The notes under the pieces were generated by a model. The model worked only from the letters and a program-made list of their open reading frames with translations, was not told where the DNA came from and did no database searches. A program made the position numbers and the translations under genes. A stretch of 64,000 nt of DNA from Lentibacillus populi (GTDB lineage: Bacteria > Bacillota > Bacilli > Bacillales > Amphibacillaceae), in NCBI GenBank assembly GCA_014642895.1, contig BMJD01000010.1, positions 41,290-105,289 on the forward strand, read 5' to 3'. Of this stretch, positions 54,709 to 63,900 are shown piece after piece; positions within the stretch are counted from its first letter, which is position 1; every line of letters begins with the position of its first letter.

Positions 54709-55884
54709 TCATTCAAACATATACTTCCTCGTCCGTGAGTGGACATTAAGCACAATACCGATGGCCATTATGTAGGCCAGTGTTGAACTACCACCATAGC
54801 TTAGAAATGGTAAAGGTAAACCAGTAACCGGAAGCAATTGGATGGACATACCAATATTTTGGAAAATTTGATAGCCAAACATCCCGATCATTCCCGTGAC
54901 AAGATAGCTGCCATAATTATCATTACTTAATAAGGCGATATGAATTAAACGATAAATCAAGATAAAGAATAGGGCAACAACAAGGCTTGCTCCGATAAAA
55001 CCAAATTGCTCAGAAATAGCTGTGAAAATCATGTCTGTGTGCCGCTCTGGAACATAGACTTCCATATTGCTTATTCCTTTACCAAATAACTGACCAGATC
55101 CAATTGCAAGCATCGCTAAGATTAGTTGGTATCCAGAGTCGGGATATTGTTCCGGATCAAGCCATCCATATATCCGACTTGATACATGGCCAAAAACCGA
55201 GTCTTCAAGAAAGTCAGCAATTGGACCAGGGAAGAAGTACCATGTAGCAACACCAGCAGCTACAACGCCAAGCACAATGAAAACGATCGAAAAGATGATA
55301 CGCCAGCTAATTCCAGATACAAGCACAATACTTGCAGTAATGAATGCCAAAACCAGGAAGCCGCCTAAGTCAGGCTCCGTAGCTATTAACAACATGGGTG
55401 GCACAGCAATTGCCCCTATCTTTAGCAACAGACCCAAATCACTTTTAATGGTTCTTGCTTTATACTTCTCATTATGTTGTGATGTGACAAGGGAAAGCGT
55501 CAATACAAGGAATATCTTCATAAATTCGGACGGTTGAACGGTGCCGATACCCGGAAATTTAAACCAACTGGTAGCGTTGTTTGCTTCATGAATAAGTGGT
55601 GCTGGAAAGTGCAATTTTAACATTAGTAACGATACAATGCCAATCCCATATAATATCCAAGTGATTTGTTTAAATCGATCATAGTCGATTAACATAATAA
55701 ATGTTGCTAAAACGCCACCACAAATATACCAGGCAAATTGTTTTAATACAAAGTTGGATCCCTCATAGCTTGCAGGTAAGGACGGCACAATAGTATATAT
55801 GGTAAATAAACTTACACACCCCAGTAGGATGATAATGAAAATTAATGTATAATCAATATTTAGTCGGTTCGATAGACTGTTCAT
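54709..55884 (-). CDS. FtsW/RodA/SpoVE-family peptidoglycan glycosyltransferase
   Basis: This 391-residue SEDS protein has about ten helices. Conserved features are QPSEFMKIFLVL, the catalytic Asp region ATEPDLGGFLVL, YQLILAMLAIGSGQLFGKG, and PVTGLPLPFLSYGGSS near the C-terminus. SEDS proteins polymerise lipid II together with a class B penicillin-binding protein. The sequence looks more RodA-like than FtsW-like, but I cannot name the exact paralogue. No partner penicillin-binding protein is adjacent. AAGG precedes the ATG. Confidence 0.9.
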   Translation of the reverse strand: MNSLSNRLNIDYTLIFIIILLGCVSLFTIYTIVPSLPASYEGSNFVLKQFAWYICGGVLATFIMLIDYDRFKQITWILYGIGIVSLLMLKLHFPAPLIHEANNATSWFKFPGIGTVQPSEFMKIFLVLTLSLVTSQHNEKYKARTIKSDLGLLLKIGAIAVPPMLLIATEPDLGGFLVLAFITASIVLVSGISWRIIFSIVFIVLGVVAAGVATWYFFPGPIADFLEDSVFGHVSSRIYGWLDPEQYPDSGYQLILAMLAIGSGQLFGKGISNMEVYVPERHTDMIFTAISEQFGFIGASLVVALFFILIYRLIHIALLSNDNYGSYLVTGMIGMFGYQIFQNIGMSIQLLPVTGLPLPFLSYGGSSTLAYIMAIGIVLNVHSRTRKYMFE

Positions 55885-56071
55885 TCGGATACCTTGCTTT
55901 CTGTTTTTCCTTATTTGTTTAAATAAAGCTCCTTAAGACAGTTTACACGAAAACCATGATTTTTTTAAGCATTCTTATCAAATTTTGAAAAGTGAAATAA
56001 TAAACGGTGTTTATGACAGTTGAAAGCCTGGGGAATAATGATATAGTATAGGCGGAAAGGAAGTGATACAT

Positions 56072-57430
56072 ATGGATAATCGTAACGAAATTGAAGGCCA
56101 ATGGGGGAATTTGACAACGGTCTTGGAAAATGAACAAATTGATCTGTTTCGTGAAGAATTTTTGGACATGCATCCGTATGATCAGGGGAAATTTTTTATG
56201 GATCAGCCAAAAGAATTGCGGATGCAAATCTATACGTATTTATCTCCGGAAGAGACCGCCGAGATCATGGAAAATATTGAACTGGAAGATACCGAAGCAT
56301 TTTTTAGTGAAATGGATCCGCGTTTTGCCGCAATGGTTTTCGCTGACATGGCGACCGATGATGCGGTCGATATATTAAATGAACTGGAAAAGGATAAAGT
56401 TGCAAGTTTCCTGACGATCATGGATCAGGAGGCGGCCGGCGAGATTAAACAGCTGCTCCATTATGAGGAAAAAACTGCTGGAAGTATTATGACGACGGAA
56501 TTTATCGCCCTTTACAAAACACAGACAACGAAAGAGGCGATGCTTGACCTGAAAAAAGAAGCTCCGGATGCGGAAACGATTTATTATTTATACGTGGTAG
56601 ACGAAGATAAACGTTTAGTTGGGGTACTTTCGTTACGTGATCTTATCATTGCCGATGAAGATACGTTAATTGGTGAAGTGATGAGTGAAAAGGTTGTGTC
56701 CGTTTCGGTTGCTCTTGACCAGGAAGAAGTTGCCCAGATGATCCGTGATTATGATTTTCTTGCGGTTCCAGTAGTAGATTTTCAACAGCATTTACTCGGG
56801 ATTATTACGGTCGACGATATTTTGGATGTTATGGATGAAGAAGCGAGTGATGATTATTCCAAGCTTGCCGGAGTATCTGATGTAGATCGGCCTACTGAAA
56901 GTGCAATTCATTCTGCAAAAAAACGGTTGCCCTGGCTGATTATTTTACTATTCTTAGGGATGCTAACAGCCAGCTTGATTGGCCGGTTTGAGGATACACT
57001 TAGTAAAGTAACCATTTTGGCTGCCTTCATCCCGGTAATTGCCGGGATGTCCGGAAACACTGGTACACAAGCTCTGGCAGTTGCAGTAAGAGGAATTGCA
57101 ACAGGTGAATACGGTCAATCCGGTAAGCTTAAACTTATTATGCGAGAAGCCAGTACAGGACTAATTACCGGTTCATGTTGTGGAGTCGTGATTACGATTG
57201 TGATCTATTTATGGAAAGGCGATATTTTTCTTGGGCTACTTGTCGGCATTTCCATTTTAGCGACATTGACCGTTGCAACAATCGCGGGTGCCTTGATTCC
57301 AATGGTAATGGATCGGTTAAAAATTGATCCCGCCGTAGCGTCAGGTCCATTTATTACCACGATCAATGATCTTATTTCCATTCTTATCTATTTTGGGTTG
57401 GCAACTGCATTCATGGGTTTTTTGCTGTGA
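56072..57430 (+). CDS. mgtE: MgtE magnesium transporter
   Basis: The protein has 452 residues. The cytosolic N-domain of helical repeats (about 1-130) is followed by two CBS domains (about 135-265) and a five-helix pore. The Mg-selective motif is in AGMSGNTGTQALAVAVRGIATGE. The N and CBS domains close the pore at high magnesium. ATG 56072 follows AAGGAAGTG. It has its own terminator. Confidence 0.95.
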   Translation: MDNRNEIEGQWGNLTTVLENEQIDLFREEFLDMHPYDQGKFFMDQPKELRMQIYTYLSPEETAEIMENIELEDTEAFFSEMDPRFAAMVFADMATDDAVDILNELEKDKVASFLTIMDQEAAGEIKQLLHYEEKTAGSIMTTEFIALYKTQTTKEAMLDLKKEAPDAETIYYLYVVDEDKRLVGVLSLRDLIIADEDTLIGEVMSEKVVSVSVALDQEEVAQMIRDYDFLAVPVVDFQQHLLGIITVDDILDVMDEEASDDYSKLAGVSDVDRPTESAIHSAKKRLPWLIILLFLGMLTASLIGRFEDTLSKVTILAAFIPVIAGMSGNTGTQALAVAVRGIATGEYGQSGKLKLIMREASTGLITGSCCGVVITIVIYLWKGDIFLGLLVGISILATLTVATIAGALIPMVMDRLKIDPAVASGPFITTINDLISILIYFGLATAFMGFLL

Positions 57431-57438
57431 GTTTTGCT

Positions 57439-57471
57439 AAAAAGAGTGATTCTAATGGTATCACTCTTTTT
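57439..57471. terminator. Terminator after mgtE
   Basis: AAAAAGAGTGAT/ATCACTCTTTTT is a perfect 12-bp stem with a 9-nt loop. Confidence 0.9.
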
Positions 57472-57565
57472 GCATACTATAAGCGATTATTGATATCGAA
57501 TAACATGTTTTAAAGAATACAGCACCTCCTGGGCATTGAAGTCTCTCACCGGGATATTTCCCTAA

Positions 57566-57595
57566 ACACGTTTACGCAAATAGGCTCATATAATG
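57566..57595 (+). promoter_or_regulatory. Sigma-K-like promoter of cotO
   Basis: ACAC, 17-bp spacer, CATATAATG resembles the sigma-K consensus (-35 AC, -10 CATAnnnTA) with one mismatch. It lies 35 bp before cotO, a mother-cell coat gene. Confidence 0.5.
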
Positions 57596-57629
57596 AGTTG
57601 ATAATTAGTTTAAAAGGAGAGATTGTCCA

Positions 57630-58154
57630 ATGGTCAGAAAGAGATATGCCAGAGACCCATTATTTTACATTCAACAACCCAAAATAAAGAAGCCCGAGGC
57701 ACCCATGCAGCATAATTATACGACGCCAAAAAAAGCAAAACCAAATAAACAGCGGGGTGACAACAATTTTAGCCCTTTAATGTCTGCACGAGGGAATAAC
57801 TTTGAGCAATTTCAAAATCCACAACCCACGGCTGAAAGTGAAAGACTGACTGACACTCAATCGGAAACTAGTGATGTACATGAACAACCGGGAAATGATA
57901 CTGAAGATGCCAGAGAGGAAGAAAATAAGAATAGACCCAAATTCAAGGATATGAGCATTGCCGAAAAAATTGATTATTTTATTAACATTCCGTCCCACAT
58001 CCCTAAACTAAAATGTGAAGTAAAAACAGAGGACCGATCATACCGTGGCATCATGATAGAACGCGAGGATGAGGTTATATTACTTCGAACGGGAAAAAGG
58101 AAATTCAGTATACCTATTGAAGACATTATCGAAATTCGCATGCTTGGTATGTAA
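57630..58154 (+). CDS. cotO: CotO-like spore coat morphogenetic protein
   Basis: The protein has 174 residues. The N-terminal two-thirds is hydrophilic and disordered-looking (rich in K, N, Q, E, T). The conserved C-terminal domain, starting MSIAEKIDYFINIPSHIPKLKC and continuing with YRGIMIEREDEVILLRTGKRKFSIPIEDI, is the part shared with B. subtilis CotO. CotO acts in late coat assembly with CotH, and cotZ lies nearby on the opposite strand as expected. AAAAGGAGAG precedes the ATG. Confidence 0.85.
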   Translation: MVRKRYARDPLFYIQQPKIKKPEAPMQHNYTTPKKAKPNKQRGDNNFSPLMSARGNNFEQFQNPQPTAESERLTDTQSETSDVHEQPGNDTEDAREEENKNRPKFKDMSIAEKIDYFINIPSHIPKLKCEVKTEDRSYRGIMIEREDEVILLRTGKRKFSIPIEDIIEIRMLGM

Positions 58155-58157
58155 GCA

Positions 58158-58290
58158 CAAAGGCGGAAGTGCTCGGTTAGCGGCGAGAGTGCTCTCGCCC
58201 TGCTATTTAGTGTGGTTCGGTGTTGCCGCTGGGCGCTGGAGCCAGACGTGGCTCTTCCTGTCAAAGAATCCATACAGCTATAAATTTTAT
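58158..58290. repeat. Dispersed GC-rich repeat after cotO
   Basis: GCCGCTGGGCGCTGGAGCC, GACGTGGCTCTTCCT, AAAGAATCCATACAGCT and AAATTTTATA correspond to the interior of the element before fabH (13175-13245), and, reversed, to 10043-10110. It also has the hairpin GGCGAGAGTGCTCTCGCC. No inverted ends are present here, so this module can occur apart from the 13-bp-ended element. Confidence 0.7.
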
Positions 58291-58353
58291 ATGTTCTTTA
58301 CTGAAAATGAAAGGAGAAGAGGATAAAATGTCCTCTTCTCCAAAAGTTCTGCA

Positions 58354-58860
58354 TTAGTATTTGTGAGAAGGTGATACTACAGTGTTAAATGCTGAAATTG
58401 CCGGTAAGCATGTTACATGGCAGAAGCAGTTTACATCAACGGTGATGCAAATTCCGGTAGCGCGTAAATGACAAGTATCCTGATCAACAGGATTTTCAGG
58501 ATTGCAATCGTCATCGGCTGGATCTCGCAGCAGCTCAAGAACTGCACAGCAATTGTCGTCGACTTTTTTCACACGGAAGTAGAAGCTGCCGACAACTTCG
58601 CCAAAGTCACACGAACCATTGTTATCGCCCCTGAATGCGCCGAAGCCTTTAAATGGTTTGCAACCATCTTGACAGTACAAAAGAACAGGTACTGTATCCA
58701 GATCGTTATTATTTTCCTGCTCTCCCAGTAAATCGTTAATGGATCTTTCGCAGCTCGAATCACAGCAGTTCTCTACAATATCATTTTGTACATCTGCTAT
58801 TTCCTTTAGAATGTCACATACACAGTTCCCTGTATCAAACTCTTTTCCACAACAACCCAT
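58354..58860 (-). CDS. cotZ: CotZ/CotY-family spore crust protein
   Basis: This 168-residue protein is rich in cysteine and begins MGCCGKEFDTGNCVCDIL, the typical CotY/CotZ opening, with KPFKGFGAFRGDN and CHVTCLPAISAF further on. These proteins self-assemble into the outermost spore layer through disulfides. AAGGAG precedes the ATG, and a sigma-K promoter stands 46 bp upstream, indicating late mother-cell expression. Whether CotY or CotZ is the closer relative cannot be settled here. Confidence 0.92.
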   Translation of the reverse strand: MGCCGKEFDTGNCVCDILKEIADVQNDIVENCCDSSCERSINDLLGEQENNNDLDTVPVLLYCQDGCKPFKGFGAFRGDNNGSCDFGEVVGSFYFRVKKVDDNCCAVLELLRDPADDDCNPENPVDQDTCHLRATGICITVDVNCFCHVTCLPAISAFNTVVSPSHKY

Positions 58861-58905
58861 AAATTATTACTCCTTCCTAATGTGTTATTGACGTATTGTC
58901 CCTAA

Positions 58906-58934
58906 TAGGGTATGACACTTCCATTAGTTGGTGT
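58906..58934 (-). promoter_or_regulatory. Sigma-K promoter of cotZ
   Basis: On the minus strand: ACAC, 16-bp spacer, CATACCCTA. The -10 matches CATAnnnTA exactly, and the spacing is canonical. Confidence 0.75.
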
Positions 58935-59039
58935 GGGCATAAAACCAATGAATAGCAGAGGATAAAATTTTACGAGGAAAGGGGCGAATGTCCATACCCA
59001 TGGTGAAATGTCTACATAGACTAATAGCGACCAAATTTA

Positions 59040-59256
59040 TAAGTGTGTGTTCAAAAGGAGGATAAAAAGGATCGAAGTCGGCTGCCGTCGTAACGTCCTG
59101 GATACCTAGTTTGAGACAGCTTAGTTTCCAGCCGCCGATAAACGAGGCAACTAACTTCTTCAAATGATGGCCGACTAAAAACGGGCTTTGCGCCCAACTC
59201 ACGTCTACCCTTTTGAAGGGGCATGTCTTTTTTACCGGACTTTTTGAACATCCTCT
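59040..59256 (-). mobile_element. MITE-like inverted-end element, reverse orientation
   Basis: The right end GACTTTTTGAACATCCTCT (59238-59256) is the reverse complement of the family's left end AGAGGATGTTCAAAAAGTC. The left end AAGTGTGTGTTC matches the reversed GAACACGCACTT right end. The inside contains GACTAAAAACGGGC and AACTCACGTCTACCC, shared with the repeat at 9.85 kb. It fills the gap between cotZ and the next small gene. Confidence 0.8.
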
Positions 59257-59288
59257 AAGGAAGTAAACGTAAAAAGGAGTGAATCTTA

Positions 59289-59516
59289 ATGTCTGACAAG
59301 AAAAAAGTCATCCATGTGAAGGATCTGGTAATTAAAGCTGACAATGTGCATATTGAGCCGCGACGTCCTCACCGTTATGATCCATTTTTTGGTGGGCGGC
59401 GTATGGATGAACAACATGAAAGTGCTGAAGCGGCTGGTGACGAACGAGAAAACGAACATGAACATGCGGATGAAAGTGAAGACAGGGATAATCGGGGACC
59501 ATTTTCTTGGATATAA
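59289..59516 (+). CDS. Small acidic/His-rich protein, probably spore-associated
   Basis: The protein has 75 residues. The N-terminus is basic (MSDKKKVIHVKDLVIKADNV), the middle has a PRRPHRYDPFFGGRR motif, and the tail is rich in Glu, Asp and His. AAAAAGGAG precedes the ATG. Its position beside cotO and cotZ, and the RYDPFFGGRR stretch seen in some Bacillus coat-associated proteins, suggest a spore role. This is inference only. Confidence 0.7.
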   Translation: MSDKKKVIHVKDLVIKADNVHIEPRRPHRYDPFFGGRRMDEQHESAEAAGDERENEHEHADESEDRDNRGPFSWI

Positions 59517-59583
59517 TGCTTACTTGCTTACAATGAGAGGCAGCTGTTAAAGCTGTCTTTTATTTCGCTAAAAGGAGTTGAGA

Positions 59584-59802
59584 ATGTATATCATGGTTAA
59601 AAAATCGAACATCCCCTGGCTAAGACATCTGCGGGATATCGAGAAGCATTTGGAAAAGAATGAAAAGTGGTTCCAATATCCTGAAAAAAATATGGAGCGA
59701 ATTGAACAGGACATGGAAAAGTGGAATGCTGATTTTTTAAAAGGGATCGGCCATCTTGAATCGTTAATTAAAGAACTAGAAAAGAAAATGGAGGATAATT
59801 AA
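59584..59802 (+). CDS. Small coiled-coil protein of unknown function
   Basis: The protein has 72 residues. After MYIMVKKSNIPWLRHL, nearly the whole sequence is charged helix (EKHLEKNEKWFQYPEKNMER, LIKELEKKMED). AAAGGAG lies six bases before the ATG at 59584. It follows the preceding small gene by 67 bp and may share its transcript. No family is recognised. Confidence 0.65.
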   Translation: MYIMVKKSNIPWLRHLRDIEKHLEKNEKWFQYPEKNMERIEQDMEKWNADFLKGIGHLESLIKELEKKMEDN

Positions 59803-59922
59803 AATTTTTTGCATAAAGTTATCATGTAACGGGTATGGTTAAGTAAAGGTATTTGAAAAATCGGACATAAATAGCTTAAGGGCATCGAATTGATGTAAAA
59901 ACAGTAGCAAGGGGGGGTTAGA

Positions 59923-60186
59923 ATGGGTTATGTGTTACCAATTTCACAACATCAGTACCACGATTATAAAAATCGTATTACGAAAGATAAACAAGATCCC
60001 TTTTATATTGAAAATCCGTATAAAATCATCTTGGAATTGCAAAATCAGGATCCCCCTCGCAAAAAATCACAGCAACCAATCATAGATACCTTTGTCGAAC
60101 AGGAAAAACAAATAAAGCATTGTGGTGCGGACAAAATATATGCAAATTTAACAGGAAAAGGAAAGCATTTTAATGTAAGCATATGA
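59923..60186 (+). CDS. Small protein of unknown function
   Basis: The protein has 87 residues starting MGYVLPISQHQYHDYKNR, a pattern (MGY.LPI...QY..Y..R) found at the start of several short Bacillus proteins of unknown role. The rest is polar and basic. AAGGGGGGG precedes the ATG. It has a strong terminator overlapping its stop codon. Confidence 0.7.
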   Translation: MGYVLPISQHQYHDYKNRITKDKQDPFYIENPYKIILELQNQDPPRKKSQQPIIDTFVEQEKQIKHCGADKIYANLTGKGKHFNVSI

Positions 60187-60227
60187 TAAAACCAGGATAC
60201 ATTTACAGAAAGTGACCTGGTTTTATC
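60185..60227. terminator. Terminator after the 87-residue protein gene
   Basis: GATAAAACCAGG/CCTGGTTTTATC is a perfect 12-bp stem with a 19-nt loop. Confidence 0.85.
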
Positions 60228-60333
60228 GTGAGGAGGGAACTGCTGATAAGATTAGCTTGCTAATATTTGAGGGTTAAATAAGATCCTTAAGTCGCTTAGT
60301 CGGAGAAGTCCAACTGATTTATACTGGTTCATC

Positions 60334-61038
60334 TCAAGTACCACTTCTACTATTTTTATTTACATAGGGGAGAAGGAACAATTTTTTTCCGGGAATATAT
60401 TCGGCATAAAATACATCTTTTACGGAATGAAAGTTCTGTCTACTTAGTTCCTTGTTTAACCATTCTTCGCTGAGATCTTGTTCACACAGATTATCCTCTA
60501 AAATTTCCCCATCATTAATTAAGGTCACTGCAAGCTGGGCATCACCTGGTGAAACCTTCAAATCCTGTTTGGTAGGCGTTTGAAATTCGGCTTTCTTCAT
60601 TACTGAGAGACTGCCATCTGTTTCTAATATCGCATACTCCACTTCCTGTAATGAAAAGGCATTTTTGGCTCGTAGTAAATGCTGGAGCTGATTTATATCG
60701 AGTTTATTCTTTTTCATTACTTCCCTGATCAGGTTTCCTTTGTGTATGACGAGGGCTGGGCTGCCTTCGAGCATGGCACGGGTTCTTTTGAATTTTTGTG
60801 TAATAATCTCTGTCGCGTATAATAACACACCCCACAATACGACAACAAAAGCAATATCCTTAATCCCTGTGTCAGGGTCAAATAAGGCATTTCCGACAAG
60901 CTCACCGAGAACGAGTGATGCAATGAAATCAAAAGCGGTTAATTGTGAGATTTGTGTCTTACCAAGAATCTTTGTCAAAGCAAACAAAGCAAAAAAACCA
61001 AAAAGCGTTTCCAAAAACATTGGCATAAAACTACTCAT
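60334..61038 (-). CDS. DUF421 membrane protein (YetF/YrbG-like)
   Basis: The protein has 234 residues. Three N-terminal helices include the signature LTKILGKTQISQLTAFDFIASLVLGELVGNAL region, followed by a cytoplasmic domain with LLRAKNAFSLQEVEYAILETDGSLSV. DUF421 proteins are common in Bacilli, some linked to spore properties (SpoVA 2mob loci carry relatives). Their biochemical role is unknown. The ATG at 61036-61038 follows AAAGGGGG. Confidence 0.88.
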   Translation of the reverse strand: MSSFMPMFLETLFGFFALFALTKILGKTQISQLTAFDFIASLVLGELVGNALFDPDTGIKDIAFVVVLWGVLLYATEIITQKFKRTRAMLEGSPALVIHKGNLIREVMKKNKLDINQLQHLLRAKNAFSLQEVEYAILETDGSLSVMKKAEFQTPTKQDLKVSPGDAQLAVTLINDGEILEDNLCEQDLSEEWLNKELSRQNFHSVKDVFYAEYIPGKKLFLLPYVNKNSRSGT

Positions 61039-61285
61039 TTGAAAGCCCCCTTTACACATTCACAAATTAGCATTGCCGGAAGTGGAGGGGATATACATTG
61101 TTGGAAACAATTAGGACAGGAAGTTTCGTTCTGTGACTGGAGATATCTTGCATGGCAATCCGAATGAAGGGGAGACTACTGTGGAATTGCTGAACAACAG
61201 AAGTAATCTGTAGCATAACAATAGAACCCGCCCAAGACATCTCTTATAAATTATTCTCTGATCTGTCCACAGCATTAAAAAACTA

Positions 61286-61320
61286 AAAATGACAGCCGCC
61301 AATATGGTGGCTGTCATTTT
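61286..61320 (-). terminator. Terminator of the yjcG-yjcF operon
   Basis: AAAATGACAGCC/GGCTGTCATTTT is a perfect 12-bp stem at the yjcF stop codon, with A- and T-runs. Confidence 0.9.
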
Positions 61321-61738
61321 ATAGTTGCTTTATCATCGTAACATGCGGGATACCGGCATCGAGGAATTCCCCTGATACTGTTTCATAACCTAGCCGTTTA
61401 TAAAAATTTTCCGCATGTGTTTGCGCATTTAATTTTGCTTTTCGATAACCTTTTTTCGCAGTCTCCGTTTCCATGGCTTGAATGAGCTGTGCACCATATG
61501 ACTTACCGCGCTGCTCTTTTAAAACACAAATGCGTTCCAGTTTTCCGTAGTCACCGGCAAAACGAAGCCTGCTTGCGGCGATTGGGCTGTCATTCTGAAT
61601 AACAATAAAGTGGACTGCTTCTTTGTCGAAATGATCGAGTTCTTCCTCTGGCGGCACATGTTGTTCATCAACAAAAACAGTGGTGCGCACTTGGAAAGCC
61701 TGCTTTATTTCCTGATCACTGTTTGCCTTTTTGATCAT
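61319..61738 (-). CDS. yjcF: YjcF, GNAT-family N-acetyltransferase
   Basis: This 139-residue GNAT has the acetyl-CoA loop in CVLKEQRGKSYGAQLIQAM and the family stretch VRTTVFVDEQHVPPEEELD. The ATG overlaps the TGA of yjcG (ATGA), so the two are translationally coupled, as in B. subtilis. The substrate is unknown. Confidence 0.92.
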   Translation of the reverse strand: MIKKANSDQEIKQAFQVRTTVFVDEQHVPPEEELDHFDKEAVHFIVIQNDSPIAASRLRFAGDYGKLERICVLKEQRGKSYGAQLIQAMETETAKKGYRKAKLNAQTHAENFYKRLGYETVSGEFLDAGIPHVTMIKQL

Positions 61739-62256
61739 CAAACGTATTCCTTCCCAAAAACGAAAGATTCATAAACAGTCCAAGAACCGTTATCCAATTG
61801 ATACAATAACTGGAAGCGATCAACGGTATCCTCGATTTGAAAGGATTTCATTTTCAGACTGCCAAATATATCGGAATATTCATCGTGTTTCAGCTTCTGC
61901 GCAATCGTAATGTGTGGAACAAAGGAATATTCTTCATTTTTCGGGAATTTGCCGCTTTGCATTTTTTCGTGTAAATCAATCAATTCCTGAATCGGCTCAA
62001 CTTTTAAATAAATAGTGTTTGTAACAGGAGCAAATGTACTTACCTTGTTGATATTAATTTTAAAAGGCTCTGTTTCGTTTGCAATCATTTTTAGCTCGGT
62101 TATTAACGTCTCCAGCTCATCATTATCAGCTTCAAATGCTTCCTTCAATGTAAGATGTGGTGGAATTAGCGCATAATGTGGGTCGTAACGCTTCCGATAT
62201 GAGTTAACTTCATCTTGGATAGGCTTGGATGGAAAAACAACAATACCGTATTTCAT
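61738..62256 (-). CDS. yjcG: YjcG, 2H phosphoesterase / 2'-5' RNA ligase-like
   Basis: This 172-residue protein has the two HxT motifs of 2H phosphoesterases, PPHLTLKEAF near residue 33 and VPHITIAQKL near 115. The start GIVVFPSKPIQDEVNSYRKR matches B. subtilis YjcG. Such folds act on cyclic or 2'-5' linked nucleotides; the target here is unknown. It is first in the yjcG-yjcF operon, with AGGAGG upstream. Confidence 0.93.
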   Translation of the reverse strand: MKYGIVVFPSKPIQDEVNSYRKRYDPHYALIPPHLTLKEAFEADNDELETLITELKMIANETEPFKININKVSTFAPVTNTIYLKVEPIQELIDLHEKMQSGKFPKNEEYSFVPHITIAQKLKHDEYSDIFGSLKMKSFQIEDTVDRFQLLYQLDNGSWTVYESFVFGKEYV

Positions 62257-62438
62257 CGTAAAACCTCCTGTTCATATTTAATCCATTAATACGTGATACA
62301 TTTACCCTGTATTTTATGATTTACTCTTTATTATAACAAAAAACAGCATAAAATGGAAAAGAAATTTTTCGAAAAATTTTTGACGATTCGTTGGTATGAT
62401 ATGTGGCTTATGTTTTAATCAAACCGTAAGCGGTGTGA

Positions 62439-63164
62439 TTATTCGTCAAACATGGAGACAAGCGCGCGTTTTAGATCCTTCTGCCATGGCTTCCATGTGT
62501 GGGGGCCATCCAGTTCATAATACAGATAACTTATACCTTTTTCAGCTAACAGTCTGTTCAATTCCCGATTCGGGGTAAGAAAATCCTGTTTGGAACCATC
62601 TGTTGTATCTACTTCCGTCTCCCCGATGCCAATTGTGTGGTAGATATCCAGTGAGAAAATATCTTTAGCGTTCTTCACCGCATTCATTACCGTTTCATCG
62701 ACATATGGTGACTGCATAATGACATTACTGAATGTATTAGGATAGGTAATTGCGGTCATTAATGCTAGCGTTCCTGCAAGCGAATCCCCCATTAACGTAC
62801 GTGATTGTCCCATATGGTATGTCGGGAGGAGATCATCTAAATATGGCACAACTTCTTGAACTAGAAATTTCATATAGGACTGATGCTGTTTGCCGCTTGG
62901 ATGATATTTTTCTTTGCGGTCAAATTTATCCTTATAATGGATCCCAACAAAAATCGTATCTGTTATTTCCTGACTTTCATGAAGCCTGTCACTAAGTGTT
63001 GCCACCCGGCCTAATTGAAAATAATCATTTCCATCCTGCATAATACAAATATGATATTTATAAAGCGGTGAAAAGTTTTCCGGCTGGTAGATTTTTAATG
63101 TCATTTCCTCGTCTAAATAACGGCTAAAAATCTTACGCTCAATCATTGTTCCCTTTCTTGGCAT
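62439..63164 (-). CDS. yjcH: YjcH, esterase-like alpha/beta hydrolase
   Basis: The protein has 241 residues. The nucleophile elbow GDSLAGTLALM has Ser in a GxSxxG setting, and a C-terminal GPHTWKPWQ supplies the likely catalytic His. It belongs to the Fes/esterase-D group and resembles B. subtilis YjcH. It may hydrolyse siderophore or other esters. The ATG at 63162-63164 follows TGAGGTG. Confidence 0.9.
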   Translation of the reverse strand: MPRKGTMIERKIFSRYLDEEMTLKIYQPENFSPLYKYHICIMQDGNDYFQLGRVATLSDRLHESQEITDTIFVGIHYKDKFDRKEKYHPSGKQHQSYMKFLVQEVVPYLDDLLPTYHMGQSRTLMGDSLAGTLALMTAITYPNTFSNVIMQSPYVDETVMNAVKNAKDIFSLDIYHTIGIGETEVDTTDGSKQDFLTPNRELNRLLAEKGISYLYYELDGPHTWKPWQKDLKRALVSMFDE

Positions 63165-63519
63165 CGTAGCACACCTCAATTCTATGAAAAATCTCTGTAA
63201 AAAGGTTATTAAAATGATCAAATAATAAATGCTGAATATCTTTAATGCTTTTGAAATAAATTATCAGCTAACCCTTAAATAAGTTTATCATGATTTATAT
63301 TCTAATGGTAATGCTTTTGCTTAGTTCTTCTGCTGTCTTTTTACTACGGAAAATGTATTCTCGTTGCTTAAACTGTTTTTTGTCATTTTGTTTAATATCC
63401 TTCTTCGAGGACATTTCAAACCTGAAAATAGAAAATTTCTACATCATTAGTCTGTAGCGGAAACAATACTTCTTTAATGAAATAGGATAGAATAAATCAA
63501 TTAACAGGTGGAGGTTGCG
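63165..63519. other. Intergenic stretch between yjcH and the last gene
   Basis: It is AT-rich. A plus-strand 55-codon frame (63290-63457) has a hydrophobic start but no ribosome site. No other structure is recognised. Confidence 0.4.
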
Positions 63520-63900
63520 TTGAATGATCGATTAAAAGTGCTTTATGGAACCTGGATACAGGCAATAGGCACAACGGTTTCCGCGGTGGCAAATACCCCG
63601 TCCTTAGTGAATGATCAAGATTTACTTGCTCATCTTGATTTATGGGGGAATGTTTTGCAAGCAACAGGTAACGCTTTGGTTGCAGACAGTGAACAGTATC
63701 CCTCTTTAGATAAGCTTGGAAATCAGATACAATCGATAGGGAATTTGACGAATATCGTGGGGTTTTTAGTAACAGTTAGTGAAGAGATACAGGCAGAACT
63801 GAATATTAAAGGAAATTGGATCTATGTCAAGAAATTGGACACTAGAAATGGTGAATTTTTTAAATTCCTACCGCGCTCCGCTTGCTTCCCTCTCTGTTAA
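63520..63900 (+). CDS. Small repeat protein, DUF6944-like
   Basis: The protein has 126 residues from TTG five bases after GTGGAGG. It is built from repeats around GTWIQAIGTTVSAVANTP, GNVLQATGNALVAD, and GNQIQSIGNLTNIVG, a glycine-marked helical pattern of the DUF6944 kind found in Bacilli. The last ten residues (LPRSACFPLC) come from sequence that forms the left arm of the following terminator, so the C-terminus may have been altered. Function unknown. Confidence 0.7.
   Translation: MNDRLKVLYGTWIQAIGTTVSAVANTPSLVNDQDLLAHLDLWGNVLQATGNALVADSEQYPSLDKLGNQIQSIGNLTNIVGFLVTVSEEIQAELNIKGNWIYVKKLDTRNGEFFKFLPRSACFPLC

Noticed and set aside
59051..59251. 66-codon minus-strand frame inside the 59-kb element
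   Set aside because: It is bounded by the element's inverted ends, and other copies do not keep the frame.
63290..63457. 55-codon plus-strand frame with a hydrophobic start
   Set aside because: No ribosome site and no recognisable protein features beyond AT-rich hydrophobic codons.
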